From: Marinobacterium aestuarii | Lineage (GTDB): Bacteria; Pseudomonadota; Gammaproteobacteria; Pseudomonadales; Balneatricaceae | Assembly (NCBI RefSeq): GCF_001651805.1 | Contig: NZ_CP015839.1 | Location: 4,526,001 to 4,590,000, forward strand | Direction: 5' to 3' | DNA length: 64,000 nt | Shown here: positions 49,878-58,870 of the stretch, piece by piece | Numbering within the stretch: the stretch's first letter is position 1 | Layout: every line of letters begins with the position of its first letter | Program-made: the position numbers and the translations under genes | Notes under the pieces: model-generated | The model's database searches: none | What the model saw: the letters and a program-made list of their open reading frames with translations, nothing else | Told to the model about the DNA's origin: nothing

Positions 49878-50660
49878 TCACAGCAACCCGAAACCCCGCG
49901 CCATGCCCATCAGGCTGACCACAATCAGCACCGCCCCCAGCACGCGAAAGAACAGCGGCGTCTCGGCCGTGACCAGCGCCCGGTGAAAACGCTCGCCGAT
50001 CAGATGACCGACAAAGGCACAGGGCAGCAACCAGAGATGGTGAATCAGCTGCAGGTCGACTCCCGCGATCAGAAAAGAGGTCATCTTGATGACCACCAGA
50101 ATAAACCAGAGTACGAACAGCGTATCGCGCAGCTGATGCTTGGCTACGTGGGTGCCATAGACCGCCACTATAAGCGGCGCACCTATCAAAGAGGTGCCAC
50201 TGACATAGCCCCCGAGCATCAGGAACAGCTTGTCCACATAGGGGTTGTTGCTGCGAAAGGGCCGGTCCAGCACATAGCCGACGGCATAGACGATAACGAT
50301 ACCGAAAATAATGCTGGTCATTATTTCCGCCGGCAGCGTCAGCAGCCCGAAGACACCCACCAGCTTGGGGATGATCATGACTTTCAGCGAGCTTTTCAGA
50401 TAGGGCCAGTCAATACTGCCGCCCCCCGCCGCCGCAGGCTCACGCCGATTGCGGCGGTAACCCTGCCAAGCAATCAGGCTGGAGAACACCAGCAGATGCA
50501 CCGCGATCAGGGGCAGGAATACTAGGGGTTCGTCCAGAATCAGCAGCAGGAAGGGCAGCGACAGCACAGCGCCACCAAAGCCCAGGCCGGAGCGCACAAA
50601 ACCGCTCCAGACAAAAATCAGCCCGATAAGGGCATACTGCCAGCCAAGTAAATCCGCCAT
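49878..50660 (-). CDS. TSUP-family (TauE/SafE-like) transporter
   Basis: 260 residues with about eight hydrophobic segments (ALIGLIFVWSGFVRSGLGFGGAVLSLPFLLLIL, FLPLIAVHLLVFSSLIAW, LFLMLGGYVSGTSLIGAPLIVAVYGTH). The family's internal symmetry shows as the repeated GxGG/G.PL stretches. TSUP proteins export or import sulfite, sulfonates or related anions; substrate not determinable here. Single gene, ends close to the kinase gene. Confidence 0.88.
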   Translation of the reverse strand: MADLLGWQYALIGLIFVWSGFVRSGLGFGGAVLSLPFLLLILDEPLVFLPLIAVHLLVFSSLIAWQGYRRNRREPAAAGGGSIDWPYLKSSLKVMIIPKLVGVFGLLTLPAEIMTSIIFGIVIVYAVGYVLDRPFRSNNPYVDKLFLMLGGYVSGTSLIGAPLIVAVYGTHVAKHQLRDTLFVLWFILVVIKMTSFLIAGVDLQLIHHLWLLPCAFVGHLIGERFHRALVTAETPLFFRVLGAVLIVVSLMGMARGFGLL

Positions 50661-50698
50661 GGGAAATCGAAATCCGTATCAGCCCGAAAGCGCGCAGC

Positions 50699-50867
50699 CT
50701 AGCAGCCTGTCAAACTTAACGCTAATCTACTGCGGAAAAGCCGATTTTGGCCATTTTTCGCGCTCTTTTTTGTTAAATAGAACCACTATTCGCCTCAAAA
50801 GAGCCCAAAAACTGCTTCAAAACGGACTTTCCCTCGCTACGATCGGTCAAGTCCGACAAGCTGCTAG
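50699..50867. mobile_element. 169-bp MITE-like element with 22-bp imperfect terminal inverted repeats
   Basis: The left end (CTAGCAGCCTGTCAAACTTA...) and the reverse complement of the right end (CTAGCAGCTTGTCGGACTTG...) match at 18 of 22 positions, and both begin with CTAG. The interior has no gene but contains complementary AT-rich stretches. It lies between the transporter start and the tadG stop. It has the look of a non-autonomous transposable element or a large extragenic palindrome; no target duplication was clear. Confidence 0.5.
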
Positions 50868-50892
50868 CATTTAGCCCCCTGCACTGCCCAGC

Positions 50893-52656
50893 CTATTCAA
50901 TCAGGTTGCTCTTGCCCATATCCACGGACTCAACGATCACATCGGCATAGCCCACGGTGATACCCAGCGCCTGCAGCAGGGGTTCGACAACGTCACCGAC
51001 TAGCGTAACCACCAAAGGCTTGGCGACATCCAGTACAGGCTCTTTCACCAATCCAAGTACCTCATCCAGCACATAATCCAGCGATAAACCCAGCAAAGAA
51101 TTCAAGGCACCGTCTAGCAGTATTACGTTCAGATCCAACGTCATCTCATCCAGGGTTGCATCCAAGGTCTTCCCTAGCGGAGCATTTACCCTTTCAGGAG
51201 GATCGGAAGGTAGCGCTTCCCCACCCAACGTGAAGGAATGCTCGATCGACGACTGTGATGATTCCGGTACGCTGGCCTCGATATCGATACCAACGGTCAA
51301 CAAGCTGCCAAAAAGCCCGAGCACATTGACGCTAGCTTCGATTTCCGGCTCGGGGTCGTCGCCAACGGTCAGGTTCGCCACCGACGGCGCCGTCTCGAAC
51401 TCGAGCTGCAACTGCGGCGCGCTCCAATTGCAGACCGGCGCATCCAGCAACCGGGTGCGGGCCTTGGCGACATCCACATGGATACCGAGCGTACCCGGAT
51501 TCAGCGACAGGTTGAGCAGCAGGGGAATGCCCAGGCTCAGTCCTCCCGGCAACAATGCCGCCTTGACATCAAGTTCGACCTGCGCCGTCTCGACCTGGGC
51601 GACCCAGTCATCATCTGCTGCAGCCGGCAGCAACCCGAAGGTATACTGCGGCGGCTCAATGATGGTCAGCCCAACACTGAGCCCGGCGATACCCAGGTCA
51701 ACGTCGAGCCCCGGAACCTCAATAAAATGATTCTGGTTGGAAGCCATAACAGCCCCGCTGACCAGCCCATAGAGATTAATCTCCGTGGCCAGCGCAGCGC
51801 GCTCTATCTCACCACCCATGCCCTCATCCGTCGCCGTGGACAGCCTCAGCAGGTCCGACAGGGTCAGGCTAAGACCACCGACCCGGGCGACATTTTCCAG
51901 TTCCGTCAGCGCGTCGATCGCCTCCACATCAGCCGTACCCTGCGCATTCAGTGCATCGATGGAGGCCTCGACAAGGTCCGCCAGCGCGATATTGGACGCC
52001 AGCGCTTCATCGACCGTTCCCACCGCCAGGTCTGCCGCCAGCAGGCCATTGGCATCCATTGCCGCCAGCAGGCTTCCAAGACTAAGGCGGCTACTGGCCA
52101 GGCCGTTGTAGCTGAGCACATTGAGCTCGCCACCTAACAGCGCCCCCAGCAGGGAGTTGGTCAGATCCACATCCAGCAGCCCTGAGCCTATGCCAAAGCC
52201 CACGGCCATGCGCTTGTACACCGCCGCCGATGCGCCCAGCTGTACCTGACCACCCCAGAGACCACCGGCTACCAGGCTCGCCGGCAGCGCGCGCGTCAGA
52301 CTCACCCGGGCGCCCGGTTGATAATCCACCCCCTCGGTATCCAGCGTCCAGTGACTGTCCTCAATACCGACGCCACCGTAGGTGAAGGCCGCCGAGCCCT
52401 GTTCGAGGTCAAAGCCATTCAGTACCAGATTTGCCTGGGCCTCGGCCTCCAGAGCTGCCCGGGCATTGACGCCATCGACGTAACAAACGCCCCGCGACAT
52501 CGCCAGTGCCGCCAGGTCTGCCTGGGTCTGCAGCTCGCGCTGGGCAAAAAACAGCCGCGCGGTATCGATAACCACCGCCGCCAGCATGACAACACTCAGC
52601 AGCAGCAGTACGGCACTGAGACCAATAGCCCCCTTTTGGGTACGGCGATACATCAT
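50893..52656 (-). CDS. tadG: TadG-like pilus assembly protein
   Basis: 587 residues. The N-terminus RTQKGAIGLSAVLLLLSVVMLAAVVIDTARLFFAQRELQTQADLAALAMSR is the TadE/TadG class of pseudopilin-like segment. It has one membrane helix after a basic cytoplasmic tip, followed by a long periplasmic part with many DL/NA repeats. It is the last gene of the tad operon, and its start overlaps the DUF3613 stop. Confers stability or anchoring to Flp pili in other species. Confidence 0.85.
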   Translation of the reverse strand: MMYRRTQKGAIGLSAVLLLLSVVMLAAVVIDTARLFFAQRELQTQADLAALAMSRGVCYVDGVNARAALEAEAQANLVLNGFDLEQGSAAFTYGGVGIEDSHWTLDTEGVDYQPGARVSLTRALPASLVAGGLWGGQVQLGASAAVYKRMAVGFGIGSGLLDVDLTNSLLGALLGGELNVLSYNGLASSRLSLGSLLAAMDANGLLAADLAVGTVDEALASNIALADLVEASIDALNAQGTADVEAIDALTELENVARVGGLSLTLSDLLRLSTATDEGMGGEIERAALATEINLYGLVSGAVMASNQNHFIEVPGLDVDLGIAGLSVGLTIIEPPQYTFGLLPAAADDDWVAQVETAQVELDVKAALLPGGLSLGIPLLLNLSLNPGTLGIHVDVAKARTRLLDAPVCNWSAPQLQLEFETAPSVANLTVGDDPEPEIEASVNVLGLFGSLLTVGIDIEASVPESSQSSIEHSFTLGGEALPSDPPERVNAPLGKTLDATLDEMTLDLNVILLDGALNSLLGLSLDYVLDEVLGLVKEPVLDVAKPLVVTLVGDVVEPLLQALGITVGYADVIVESVDMGKSNLIE

Positions 52657-52907
52657 TTTTCTCCGAAGCTATCCTCGGCGAAATACTCCGGTATCGGATG
52701 GCTGAAGGATTCAACCATGCGCTCGGTCACCTTCTGCGCTGCCGCGGGCGTCAGCCGATCCGGCTGAGTCGTCGCCATTTGGCCACTGCGCTGCAGTTCG
52801 AGCCAGTGCCGCGTCAGGGATCCGACCTCCCCCTGCAGGTCCGCTTCCTGTTCCTGGGCTACAGCCACACCGCTTAGCAGCAGTGTCAGAATCAATACTT
52901 TATTCAT
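52653..52907 (-). CDS. DUF3613-type small Tad-locus protein
   Basis: 84 residues with a signal peptide (MNKVLILTLLLSGVAVAQE, cleavage after AVA or AQE) and a short periplasmic helical domain (GSLTRHWLELQRSGQM, LTPAAAQKVTERMVESF). DUF3613 proteins are usually found in tad operons and have no known function. It overlaps tadD by 8 bp and tadG by 4 bp, so it is co-translated with both. Confidence 0.75.
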   Translation of the reverse strand: MNKVLILTLLLSGVAVAQEQEADLQGEVGSLTRHWLELQRSGQMATTQPDRLTPAAAQKVTERMVESFSHPIPEYFAEDSFGEK

Positions 52908-53595
52908 CGGAAACGTCCAGGGTAGTCGGTTTGAAATGTGCGACCGCAATGCTGAAACGCTGCTGCTCCTGATCAGACCAGTCAAAGCGTTGCTGCAACG
53001 ATTGCGCCGCACTGACTTCCCCGCCTTTTAGCAGTAAAAACCAGAGGTTACGCGCAGCCTGGCGGTGCTGATTGTTCAGTTCCAGTGCGGTCAGAAAATG
53101 CGTTCGTGCCACGTTATCCTGGCCTGAGGCCAGCAACAGAAAGCCGGCATCATTGTGCAGGTCGGCCTCCATGGGAATCTGCGTCAGGGCCTGCTGAAAA
53201 CGCGCCAGAGCCTGGCCCAGCTCGCTCTTGTGCAGGTGAATCCGGCCCAGACCATACCAGGCCCGCCCGGCAAGGCAGCCACCAGTCAGGCCCTGGTACT
53301 GGGTTCTAGCCTCATCAAAGCGCCCCAGCGCACGCAGCGTGTCAGCCCGCAATAGCTGGTAAGTCGGACTCTTGGTCGGCAACGCATCGAGACTGGCCAG
53401 AGCCGCGTAGTACTGCCCCTGTTGTTGCTGCTGCCTGATCAGCGACAACTTGACCCCCAGTTCTGCCGAAATCTGTTCGCCACAGAGCCCCCGGGAAGGT
53501 TCCACCGTCTGCTGTTCTGAAACTGCGGAAAACATCTCCGGCGTACCACTGCAGCCAGCCAGTGACAGCGCCAGTATCAAACCTAAAAATTTCAT
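52900..53595 (-). CDS. tadD: TadD-like TPR lipoprotein
   Basis: 231 residues. Lipoprotein signal MKFLGLILALSLAGCSG with lipobox LAGC. The mature part carries several tetratricopeptide-type helix pairs (YYAALASLDALPTKSPTYQLLRADTLRALGRFDEA, GRAWYGLGRIHLHKSELGQALARFQQAL, NDAGFLLLASGQDNVARTHFLTALELN). TadD is an outer-membrane lipoprotein that supports secretin (RcpA/CpaC) assembly. It starts 3 bp after tadC and is overlapped by the DUF3613 gene. Confidence 0.85.
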   Translation of the reverse strand: MKFLGLILALSLAGCSGTPEMFSAVSEQQTVEPSRGLCGEQISAELGVKLSLIRQQQQQGQYYAALASLDALPTKSPTYQLLRADTLRALGRFDEARTQYQGLTGGCLAGRAWYGLGRIHLHKSELGQALARFQQALTQIPMEADLHNDAGFLLLASGQDNVARTHFLTALELNNQHRQAARNLWFLLLKGGEVSAAQSLQQRFDWSDQEQQRFSIAVAHFKPTTLDVSDE

Positions 53596-53598
53596 CGC

Positions 53599-54498
53599 CT
53601 ACCCCACATTTTCCAGCGCCTTTACCAGAGCAAGAAAGCCCGGCCCTGCCAGCACCAGCAACAGCGCCGGAAACATCAACAACATCATGACCGCCGACAT
53701 CCGGCCCGACAGCTTGCTAACCCGTTCCTGCAGCCCGGTACGGCGCCGGTCCTGCAGCAGTTCCGCCAGCGCCTCAAGCGAACTGGACATGCCGCCGCCG
53801 GTTTCCGATACCTGGGTCAGCAATGTCATCAGATCCTGAAATCCCTCCGACGTCGACAGTCGGGCTATATCCGCCAGCGCCTGTTCCCGCGCCCCTCCCG
53901 ATTCGATCTTGGCCAATACCACCCGCAGTTCCTTGACGGCCTCAGGCGCAAGCACTTCAAGCTCCCGCGTCAGGGTGCGCAGCATGGTTTCAATCGACAT
54001 GCCGACATCCCAGAGAATGCGCAGCACCTGCAGTACCAGCAGCATTTCTTCATCAATGCGCGCGGCTCGGGCCACCACACGAAAGCGCAGCCAGCGCAGC
54101 AGGCCCAGGGCGCCGCCACAGCCGGCCAGAAACAGCATCACCACCGTCTCGCCCAGTTCGTTGTCGCGCCCCAGGCTCCAGCCCAGTGTCAGCCCAACAA
54201 TGCCAAGCCAGATGAGTACCATTTGCAGCAGCCCAATCAACTGGGCTCGATGGCCAATACAGCCGGCCTGGCGCAGCAGCAGTGGAAGCTCCGCCAGGGG
54301 CTTGCGCTGACGTGATCGCCGCCGCCACATATCCTGCCCCTGGGACAAAAGCCGGTCTCCTCTGGATCGGCGGCGCAGCGACTGCCCCAGGCGCTCATCA
54401 ACGCGCTGCCGAACCCGCGCCCGGCGCGTCCACCACCAGAGCCCAAGACTGAGCAGGATCAATATCAGGCTTAACAGCAACAAGCCGTTCTGCGTCAT
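53599..54498 (-). CDS. tadC: TadC, GspF-type inner-membrane pilus platform protein
   Basis: 299 residues. A first membrane segment (LLLLSLILILLSLGLWWW) is followed by an Arg-rich cytoplasmic loop, then PLLLRQAGCIGHRAQLIGLLQMVLIWLGIVGLTLGWS and a C-terminal pair of segments ending in LLMFPALLLVLAGPGFLAL. The central type II secretion F-domain shows the LLVLQVLRILWDVGMSIETMLRTLTRELE-type helical pattern, including GLQERVSKLSGRMSAVMMLLMFP. I place the start at the ATG at 54498, in frame with longer possibilities; the extra N-terminal residues of longer forms are poorly conserved in type. Works with TadB as the platform for the TadA ATPase. Confidence 0.85.
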   Translation of the reverse strand: MTQNGLLLLSLILILLSLGLWWWTRRARVRQRVDERLGQSLRRRSRGDRLLSQGQDMWRRRSRQRKPLAELPLLLRQAGCIGHRAQLIGLLQMVLIWLGIVGLTLGWSLGRDNELGETVVMLFLAGCGGALGLLRWLRFRVVARAARIDEEMLLVLQVLRILWDVGMSIETMLRTLTRELEVLAPEAVKELRVVLAKIESGGAREQALADIARLSTSEGFQDLMTLLTQVSETGGGMSSSLEALAELLQDRRRTGLQERVSKLSGRMSAVMMLLMFPALLLVLAGPGFLALVKALENVG

Positions 54499-54506
54499 CC
54501 CGCCCC

Positions 54507-55325
54507 CTAGATCGACTTGATCATGCGCCACAACACCAGCACACCCAGCATCTGCAGGCCGGCTCCGGCCAGCAGCAGCTGACGTCCGCCCTCGTCGTGC
54601 CACATACCCAGCAGGTAAGCCGGGCTCACCAGCAGCAAATAGAGCGCCATCAGCGCCGGAACCGCACCGAACACCAGCGCCGTAAAGCGTGTTTCTCCGG
54701 TCATGGCCCGCAGCTCACGCCAGGCCCGTTCGCGCTGCAGCAGCAGCTTGGCCAGGCTGTCCAGCGCCGTCACCACACTGCCACCGTACTGGTGGTTGAT
54801 ATTGAAAACCGTCGCCAGCAGCGCCAACTCGTTCAGCCCGGTACGGCGAGCCTCAAAATGAAAAGCAGCGGCGAGCTCGTCGCCCAGCTGGGTGCGGTGC
54901 AGTGCCCGCTGCAGTACATCGGCCAGCGGCGACTCGATACTTTTCGCCGCCCGCTCGACCGCCTGGCTAAGGTTCGCTCCCACCGTGACGCGGCGCACAA
55001 TTTGATTGATAAACCCCGGCAGCTGCCGGCGTTGATGCTGCTGCAATACCGAACGGCGATAGAGCACCAGCAGCATTGCCAGCGCCGGCAGTACCGCCGC
55101 GGCCACCACGGCAAAGTAGGCCCCGCCCATGTGGTAGGACAGGCCAACACCCGCGACAATCAGCACCGCCAGCATCAGGAGCGAACGATTTGACCCCAGC
55201 ATGGACAGCCGGCTCGGTCGTTCCCGCGGTGCCGGAGCCGGAGGCGCCTCTGAACCGGTGCGGCTGGCAAGCAGCAACAGCAGCCCCGCCGCCAGTAGCA
55301 GGCCGACCGAAATACCAATCAGCAC
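54507..55325 (-). CDS. tadB: TadB, GspF-type inner-membrane pilus platform protein
   Basis: 272 residues with an N-terminal membrane helix (MLIGISVGLLLAAGLLLLLAS), a Pro/Arg-rich linker, two closely spaced helices (LLMLAVLIVAGVGLSYHMGGAYFAVVAAAVLPALAMLLVLY) and a C-terminal pair. The F-domain contains NQIVRRVTVGANLSQAVERAAKSIESPLADVLQRAL, typical of TadB. Its start codon overlaps the end of the cpaF gene by 7 bp. Confidence 0.87.
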   Translation of the reverse strand: MLIGISVGLLLAAGLLLLLASRTGSEAPPAPAPRERPSRLSMLGSNRSLLMLAVLIVAGVGLSYHMGGAYFAVVAAAVLPALAMLLVLYRRSVLQQHQRRQLPGFINQIVRRVTVGANLSQAVERAAKSIESPLADVLQRALHRTQLGDELAAAFHFEARRTGLNELALLATVFNINHQYGGSVVTALDSLAKLLLQRERAWRELRAMTGETRFTALVFGAVPALMALYLLLVSPAYLLGMWHDEGGRQLLLAGAGLQMLGVLVLWRMIKSI

Positions 55326-56593
55326 CCCCGGTACCTCGCCTGTTTCTGGCTCAGCCCGACAGAAAGACCATTGAGGGATTCAAACTGATCCCGACCGGCG
55401 TCATAACGAAACAGCGGCTGGGTGCGAATCTGGCCATCCGCCAGGTCCTGCACTTCCACCACATCGGTGATGACCCGCTTGCCATCAGGCAAGCGGGCTA
55501 CCTGTATGATCATGTCCAGGGACGTGGCGATAATCTGCTTGATCAGCAGATCAGACGCATTAAACCCCGACAGCGTCACCATCATTTCGAGCCGGACCAG
55601 GGAATCACGGGCGGAGTTGGCGTGCACTGTGCTCATGGAGCCTTGATGGCCGGTGTTCATGGCCTGCAACATGTCGAGTACCTCGGCGCCGCGGCTTTCA
55701 CCCAGTACAATGCGGTCGGGCCTCATGCGCAGGGCATTTTTCAGCAGCTCGCGTGGCATCACCTCACCCTGGCCTTCACTGTTTGGCGGTCGGGTTTCGA
55801 GCCGCACCACATGGCCATTGCGCAACTGCAGTTCGGCTGCATCCTCGATGGTCACCACGCGTTCGCGCCGGCCAATGTTCTGGCTCAGAATATTCAGCAA
55901 GGTAGTCTTGCCGGAACCGGTGGAGCCACTGATCAGAATATTGAAGCGGCCAGCGACACAGTCGGCCAGAAACTGACTCATGGCAGCATTGAGCGCGCCG
56001 CCCCGGATCAGGTCTTCAATGGTCAGGGCTTCGGGTTTGAACTTTCGTATCGACAGGCAGGGGCCGTCGATGGACAGCGGCGGGATAATCGCATTGATAC
56101 GGCTGCCATCGGGCAGACGCGCGTCCACCATGGGGCTGGACTCGTCGATACGCCGCCCCAGCGGTGCAATCATGCGTCTGATGACCCGCAGCACATGCTG
56201 GTCGTTAATGAAGCGCAGTGGCACCCGCTCGAGCAGGCCGCCGCGCTCGACAAACACCTGGCGCGCGCCATTGATCAGGATATCGTCCACCGCCGGGTCA
56301 TCCAGCAATGCCTGCACCGGACCAAAGCCGACCATTTCGTCCAGCAACTCGGCCACCAGCTGACCGATATCGTAATCGCTCTTGCGAATGTCCTGTTCCA
56401 GCAGATAGGCACGCACATAGCCCTGCACATGGGGATGAAGCTCAAACCGCTCCATCTCGAACATCAGCCCGTCTTCTTCCAGGCGTTCGATAATATTGGC
56501 ATGCAGGCTAACGCGCAGACCCAGGTTTTCTTCCTCGGGCGCCACATCCAGCTGGTTATTCGATAGCCGGAGATCGGTGTTGGACGCAAGCAT
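55319..56593 (-). CDS. cpaF: CpaF/TadA pilus assembly ATPase
   Basis: 424 residues from the ATG at 56593, which has AAGGAG 6 nt upstream; a longer version from 56623 is less likely. GspE-type ATPase that powers Flp pilus extension and retraction. Walker A SGSTGSGKTTLL (about residue 215), Walker B RMRPDRIVLGESRGAEVLDMLQAM, and the Asp box and His box regions (IEDAAELQL; STVHANS) are all present. The N-terminal domain (ELLDEMVGFGPVQALLDDPAVDDILINGARQVFVERGG) is typical of CpaF. Start overlaps the stop of the cpaE-like gene (TGATG). Confidence 0.95.
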   Translation of the reverse strand: MLASNTDLRLSNNQLDVAPEEENLGLRVSLHANIIERLEEDGLMFEMERFELHPHVQGYVRAYLLEQDIRKSDYDIGQLVAELLDEMVGFGPVQALLDDPAVDDILINGARQVFVERGGLLERVPLRFINDQHVLRVIRRMIAPLGRRIDESSPMVDARLPDGSRINAIIPPLSIDGPCLSIRKFKPEALTIEDLIRGGALNAAMSQFLADCVAGRFNILISGSTGSGKTTLLNILSQNIGRRERVVTIEDAAELQLRNGHVVRLETRPPNSEGQGEVMPRELLKNALRMRPDRIVLGESRGAEVLDMLQAMNTGHQGSMSTVHANSARDSLVRLEMMVTLSGFNASDLLIKQIIATSLDMIIQVARLPDGKRVITDVVEVQDLADGQIRTQPLFRYDAGRDQFESLNGLSVGLSQKQARYRGC

Positions 56594-57681
56594 CAGGCGC
56601 TCCTTGTGGACAGTTTTCGCCACCAGGAGACGGGCTCGTGCAACCAGAGCGCCTGCTCTACAGCCTGCAACAGCGGCGCGGTATCAGATCCCGGCGGCAG
56701 CAGAGTGCCGGCATTGATCTGGGTCAGAATTTCCGGCATCCAGGGCAGAGTGCCGCGCAGTGGCAGTGGAATCTTGCTCTCGATGGAATCCCGCGCCGGC
56801 AGTACGGATTTTACGTAGGGTGCCAGCAGCAGGTTAACACCACCGGGCCTGAGGCCCAGGCCCAGCAAGTGTTCAGCCAGCTCGAGCGCGCTCGCCAGAC
56901 TCAGGTTCTTCTGATCCGACAGCACCCACTGCTGCTCAACCTCGGCAGCCATCAGATTCAGCAGTCCCGAAGGCTGCATCCCCACCAGATTGATGATCAG
57001 ATGCGCGTAACGGGTTTTCAGCGCTTGCAGCGTCCGGGTCAGATCCTGCGCATTCAGGCGACTGTCACTCTTGCCGCTCGCCATGCCGATAACATCGATT
57101 CCGGGCAACGCCTCGATTGGCTTGTCATCCAGCCAGCCGGACTCCAGCGCCTGGCTGTTCTCAACCAGGTCGAGAAAACTGATATGGGGTTCCATGTCCA
57201 GATAGGCAGGCAGAGCAGACTGCGGCATGCCCAGATCCAGTACCAGCACCCGTTCGTTGCTGCGCTGATGCAGTGCCCAGGCGATATGGGCCGCCAGTAC
57301 GGCGCCGTCATACTCATTGCGAGCCGACATTAGCGCGAGGCTGCGCGCCGGCGACATGGCCCTGGCAGAACAGAGCCGGTGCAAGGTGGCATTCATGTCG
57401 TCTAATTCAACCAGCTGCACCCAGGCGGACAGCTCAGCGTTGTACCAGTGCCCGTCGGGCGTCAGGTCGACCAGCAGAACGGGCCTGGGGCCAAACAGGT
57501 TGATCAGCGCCTCGAGTCCTGTGTCAGACGCGCGGCTCGCCAGCAACACCAGCACCCGCGCCTCACCCACACCGCTTAATGCTGTCGGTTCCGGCAGCCA
57601 GGAGAGCTCGACACCCTCCGGCACCATGGCATTGATAGACGCACAGTGGCTGCGATCGGCACTGTAGGCGATCACTTTCAC
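56593..57681 (-). CDS. cpaE: CpaE/TadZ, MinD-like pilus localisation protein
   Basis: 362 residues. Receiver-like N-terminal domain (VLVLLASRASDTGLEALINLFGPRPVLLVDLT) followed by a ParA/MinD-like domain. RVLVLDLGMPQSALPAYLDMEP, GIDVIGMASGKSDSRLN and HLIINLVGMQPSGLLNLMAAEVEQQWVLSDQKNLSLASALEL follow the expected order. A proper Walker A lysine loop is missing (SARNEYDGAVLAAHIAWAL replaces KGGVGKT), as in many TadZ proteins that bind but do not turn over nucleotide. It probably positions the Tad machine at the cell pole. Overlaps both cpaF and cpaC genes by a few bases. Confidence 0.85.
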   Translation of the reverse strand: MKVIAYSADRSHCASINAMVPEGVELSWLPEPTALSGVGEARVLVLLASRASDTGLEALINLFGPRPVLLVDLTPDGHWYNAELSAWVQLVELDDMNATLHRLCSARAMSPARSLALMSARNEYDGAVLAAHIAWALHQRSNERVLVLDLGMPQSALPAYLDMEPHISFLDLVENSQALESGWLDDKPIEALPGIDVIGMASGKSDSRLNAQDLTRTLQALKTRYAHLIINLVGMQPSGLLNLMAAEVEQQWVLSDQKNLSLASALELAEHLLGLGLRPGGVNLLLAPYVKSVLPARDSIESKIPLPLRGTLPWMPEILTQINAGTLLPPGSDTAPLLQAVEQALWLHEPVSWWRKLSTRSA

Positions 57682-58862
57682 GGCCGCACCTCGGCGGAAA
57701 ATCCCATACCCGAGGGCATGGCGCCGACAGTGCCCGGCGCCGGATCGATAAACAGCTGTTGCAAAAAGCTCGGCTGGTAGTCGCGATAAATCTCGCCCGG
57801 CAGCGGCGGCAACTCTGCGGTGCGCGCAAACGGCCTGACCAGGTGAGGCGTTACGATCATCAGCAGTTCCTTGTCGCTGCGCTCAAGGCGGGTGGAACGA
57901 AAGAAAGCCCCCAGGATAGGAATGTCACCCAGCAACGGCAGCCGGTCAGCACTTTTCAGGGTATTGCGACTGACCAGGCCACTGATGATAAAGCTCTCAC
58001 CGGCGCCCAACTGTATGGTGGTATCGGTCCGGCGCACCCGCAGAGCCGGCACCGAAACACCGGCGGCCTGCAGGCCGCCGGTGAAATCGAGTTCGCTGAC
58101 TTCGGGCGCCACCTTTAGCATGATGCGTTCCCCCGGCAATACGGTGGGCGTCAGGTTCAAACGCACGCCGAATTCCTTGAACTCAACACTGATCTCGCCG
58201 TTATCGGAGCTTTTGGGGAAAGGAAACTCGCCGCCTGCCAGGAAAAATGCCGGCTGGCCGGACATGGACACCAGGCTGGGTTCTGCCAGGGTATAGGCAA
58301 AGCCGTTACTGCTCAGTGCGCTGACGGTGCCCAGCAGTCCCTTGCTCGCATTGCCGGCGATAATGCCAAAGGCACTCCCATCCGACAGGAAGCCCGAGTT
58401 GCTGCTCAGGGTGAAGCCGCCGGAGCCGGACTCAACCCCGGAAAGGGTTCCCCCGTTACCTATGGCGTAAATACTGTTACCGGTGTTCTTGCCAAAAAAG
58501 AACCCGGCCGACTGCAGCGCCTGGCGGCTGACCTCCACCACCTTTATATCGGTCTGCACCTGAACATTTTCTGTTTCGCTGCCGGCGGGATACACCGCCA
58601 GGTCAAAGCGCTCGGGCTCGGTACGGCCACTGAGCCAGACCAGCAGGCTGGTGTCGCCGACCGCTTTGCCCGTCAGCAGAACCTGGCGACTCGACAACAC
58701 CCTGACACCGGCAATACTCGGTTCCCCCACGGCGACCCGGGCTATGCGTGCATTCAGCGTGATGGACTTCTGGCCACCCACGTAGAGCCGCTGTTCCGCA
58801 GCCTGAAGCTGCCAGGACCCGCACAGCACAACAAGCAGCACAATGAGACTTCGAAACGGCAT
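57678..58862 (-). CDS. cpaC: CpaC/RcpA outer-membrane secretin
   Basis: 394 residues, with signal peptide LIVLLVVLCGSWQLQAAEQ. N-terminal pilus secretin-type N0/BON-like strands (RLYVGGQKSITLNARIARVAVGEPSIAGVRVLSSRQVLLTGKAVGDTSLLVWLSG) are followed by the secretin core. That core contains LSSNGFAYTLAEPSLVSMSGQPAFFLAGGEFPFPK, FKEFGVRLNLTPTVLPGERIMLKVAPEVSELDF and VSRNTLKSADRLPLLGDIPILGAFFRSTRLERSDKELLMIVTPHLVRP, the classic GspD C-terminal signature. It forms the outer-membrane channel for the pilus. 8 bp upstream is cpaB. Confidence 0.94.
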   Translation of the reverse strand: MPFRSLIVLLVVLCGSWQLQAAEQRLYVGGQKSITLNARIARVAVGEPSIAGVRVLSSRQVLLTGKAVGDTSLLVWLSGRTEPERFDLAVYPAGSETENVQVQTDIKVVEVSRQALQSAGFFFGKNTGNSIYAIGNGGTLSGVESGSGGFTLSSNSGFLSDGSAFGIIAGNASKGLLGTVSALSSNGFAYTLAEPSLVSMSGQPAFFLAGGEFPFPKSSDNGEISVEFKEFGVRLNLTPTVLPGERIMLKVAPEVSELDFTGGLQAAGVSVPALRVRRTDTTIQLGAGESFIISGLVSRNTLKSADRLPLLGDIPILGAFFRSTRLERSDKELLMIVTPHLVRPFARTAELPPLPGEIYRDYQPSFLQQLFIDPAPGTVGAMPSGMGFSAEVRP

Positions 58863-58870
58863 TGGAACTC

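Noticed and set aside
55076-56566. Long + strand open frame (496 aa) antisense to cpaF and tadB
   Set aside because: It runs opposite to two clear Tad genes, has His/Gln-rich, unfolded-looking composition and no ribosome-binding site; an artefact of GC-rich codon use.
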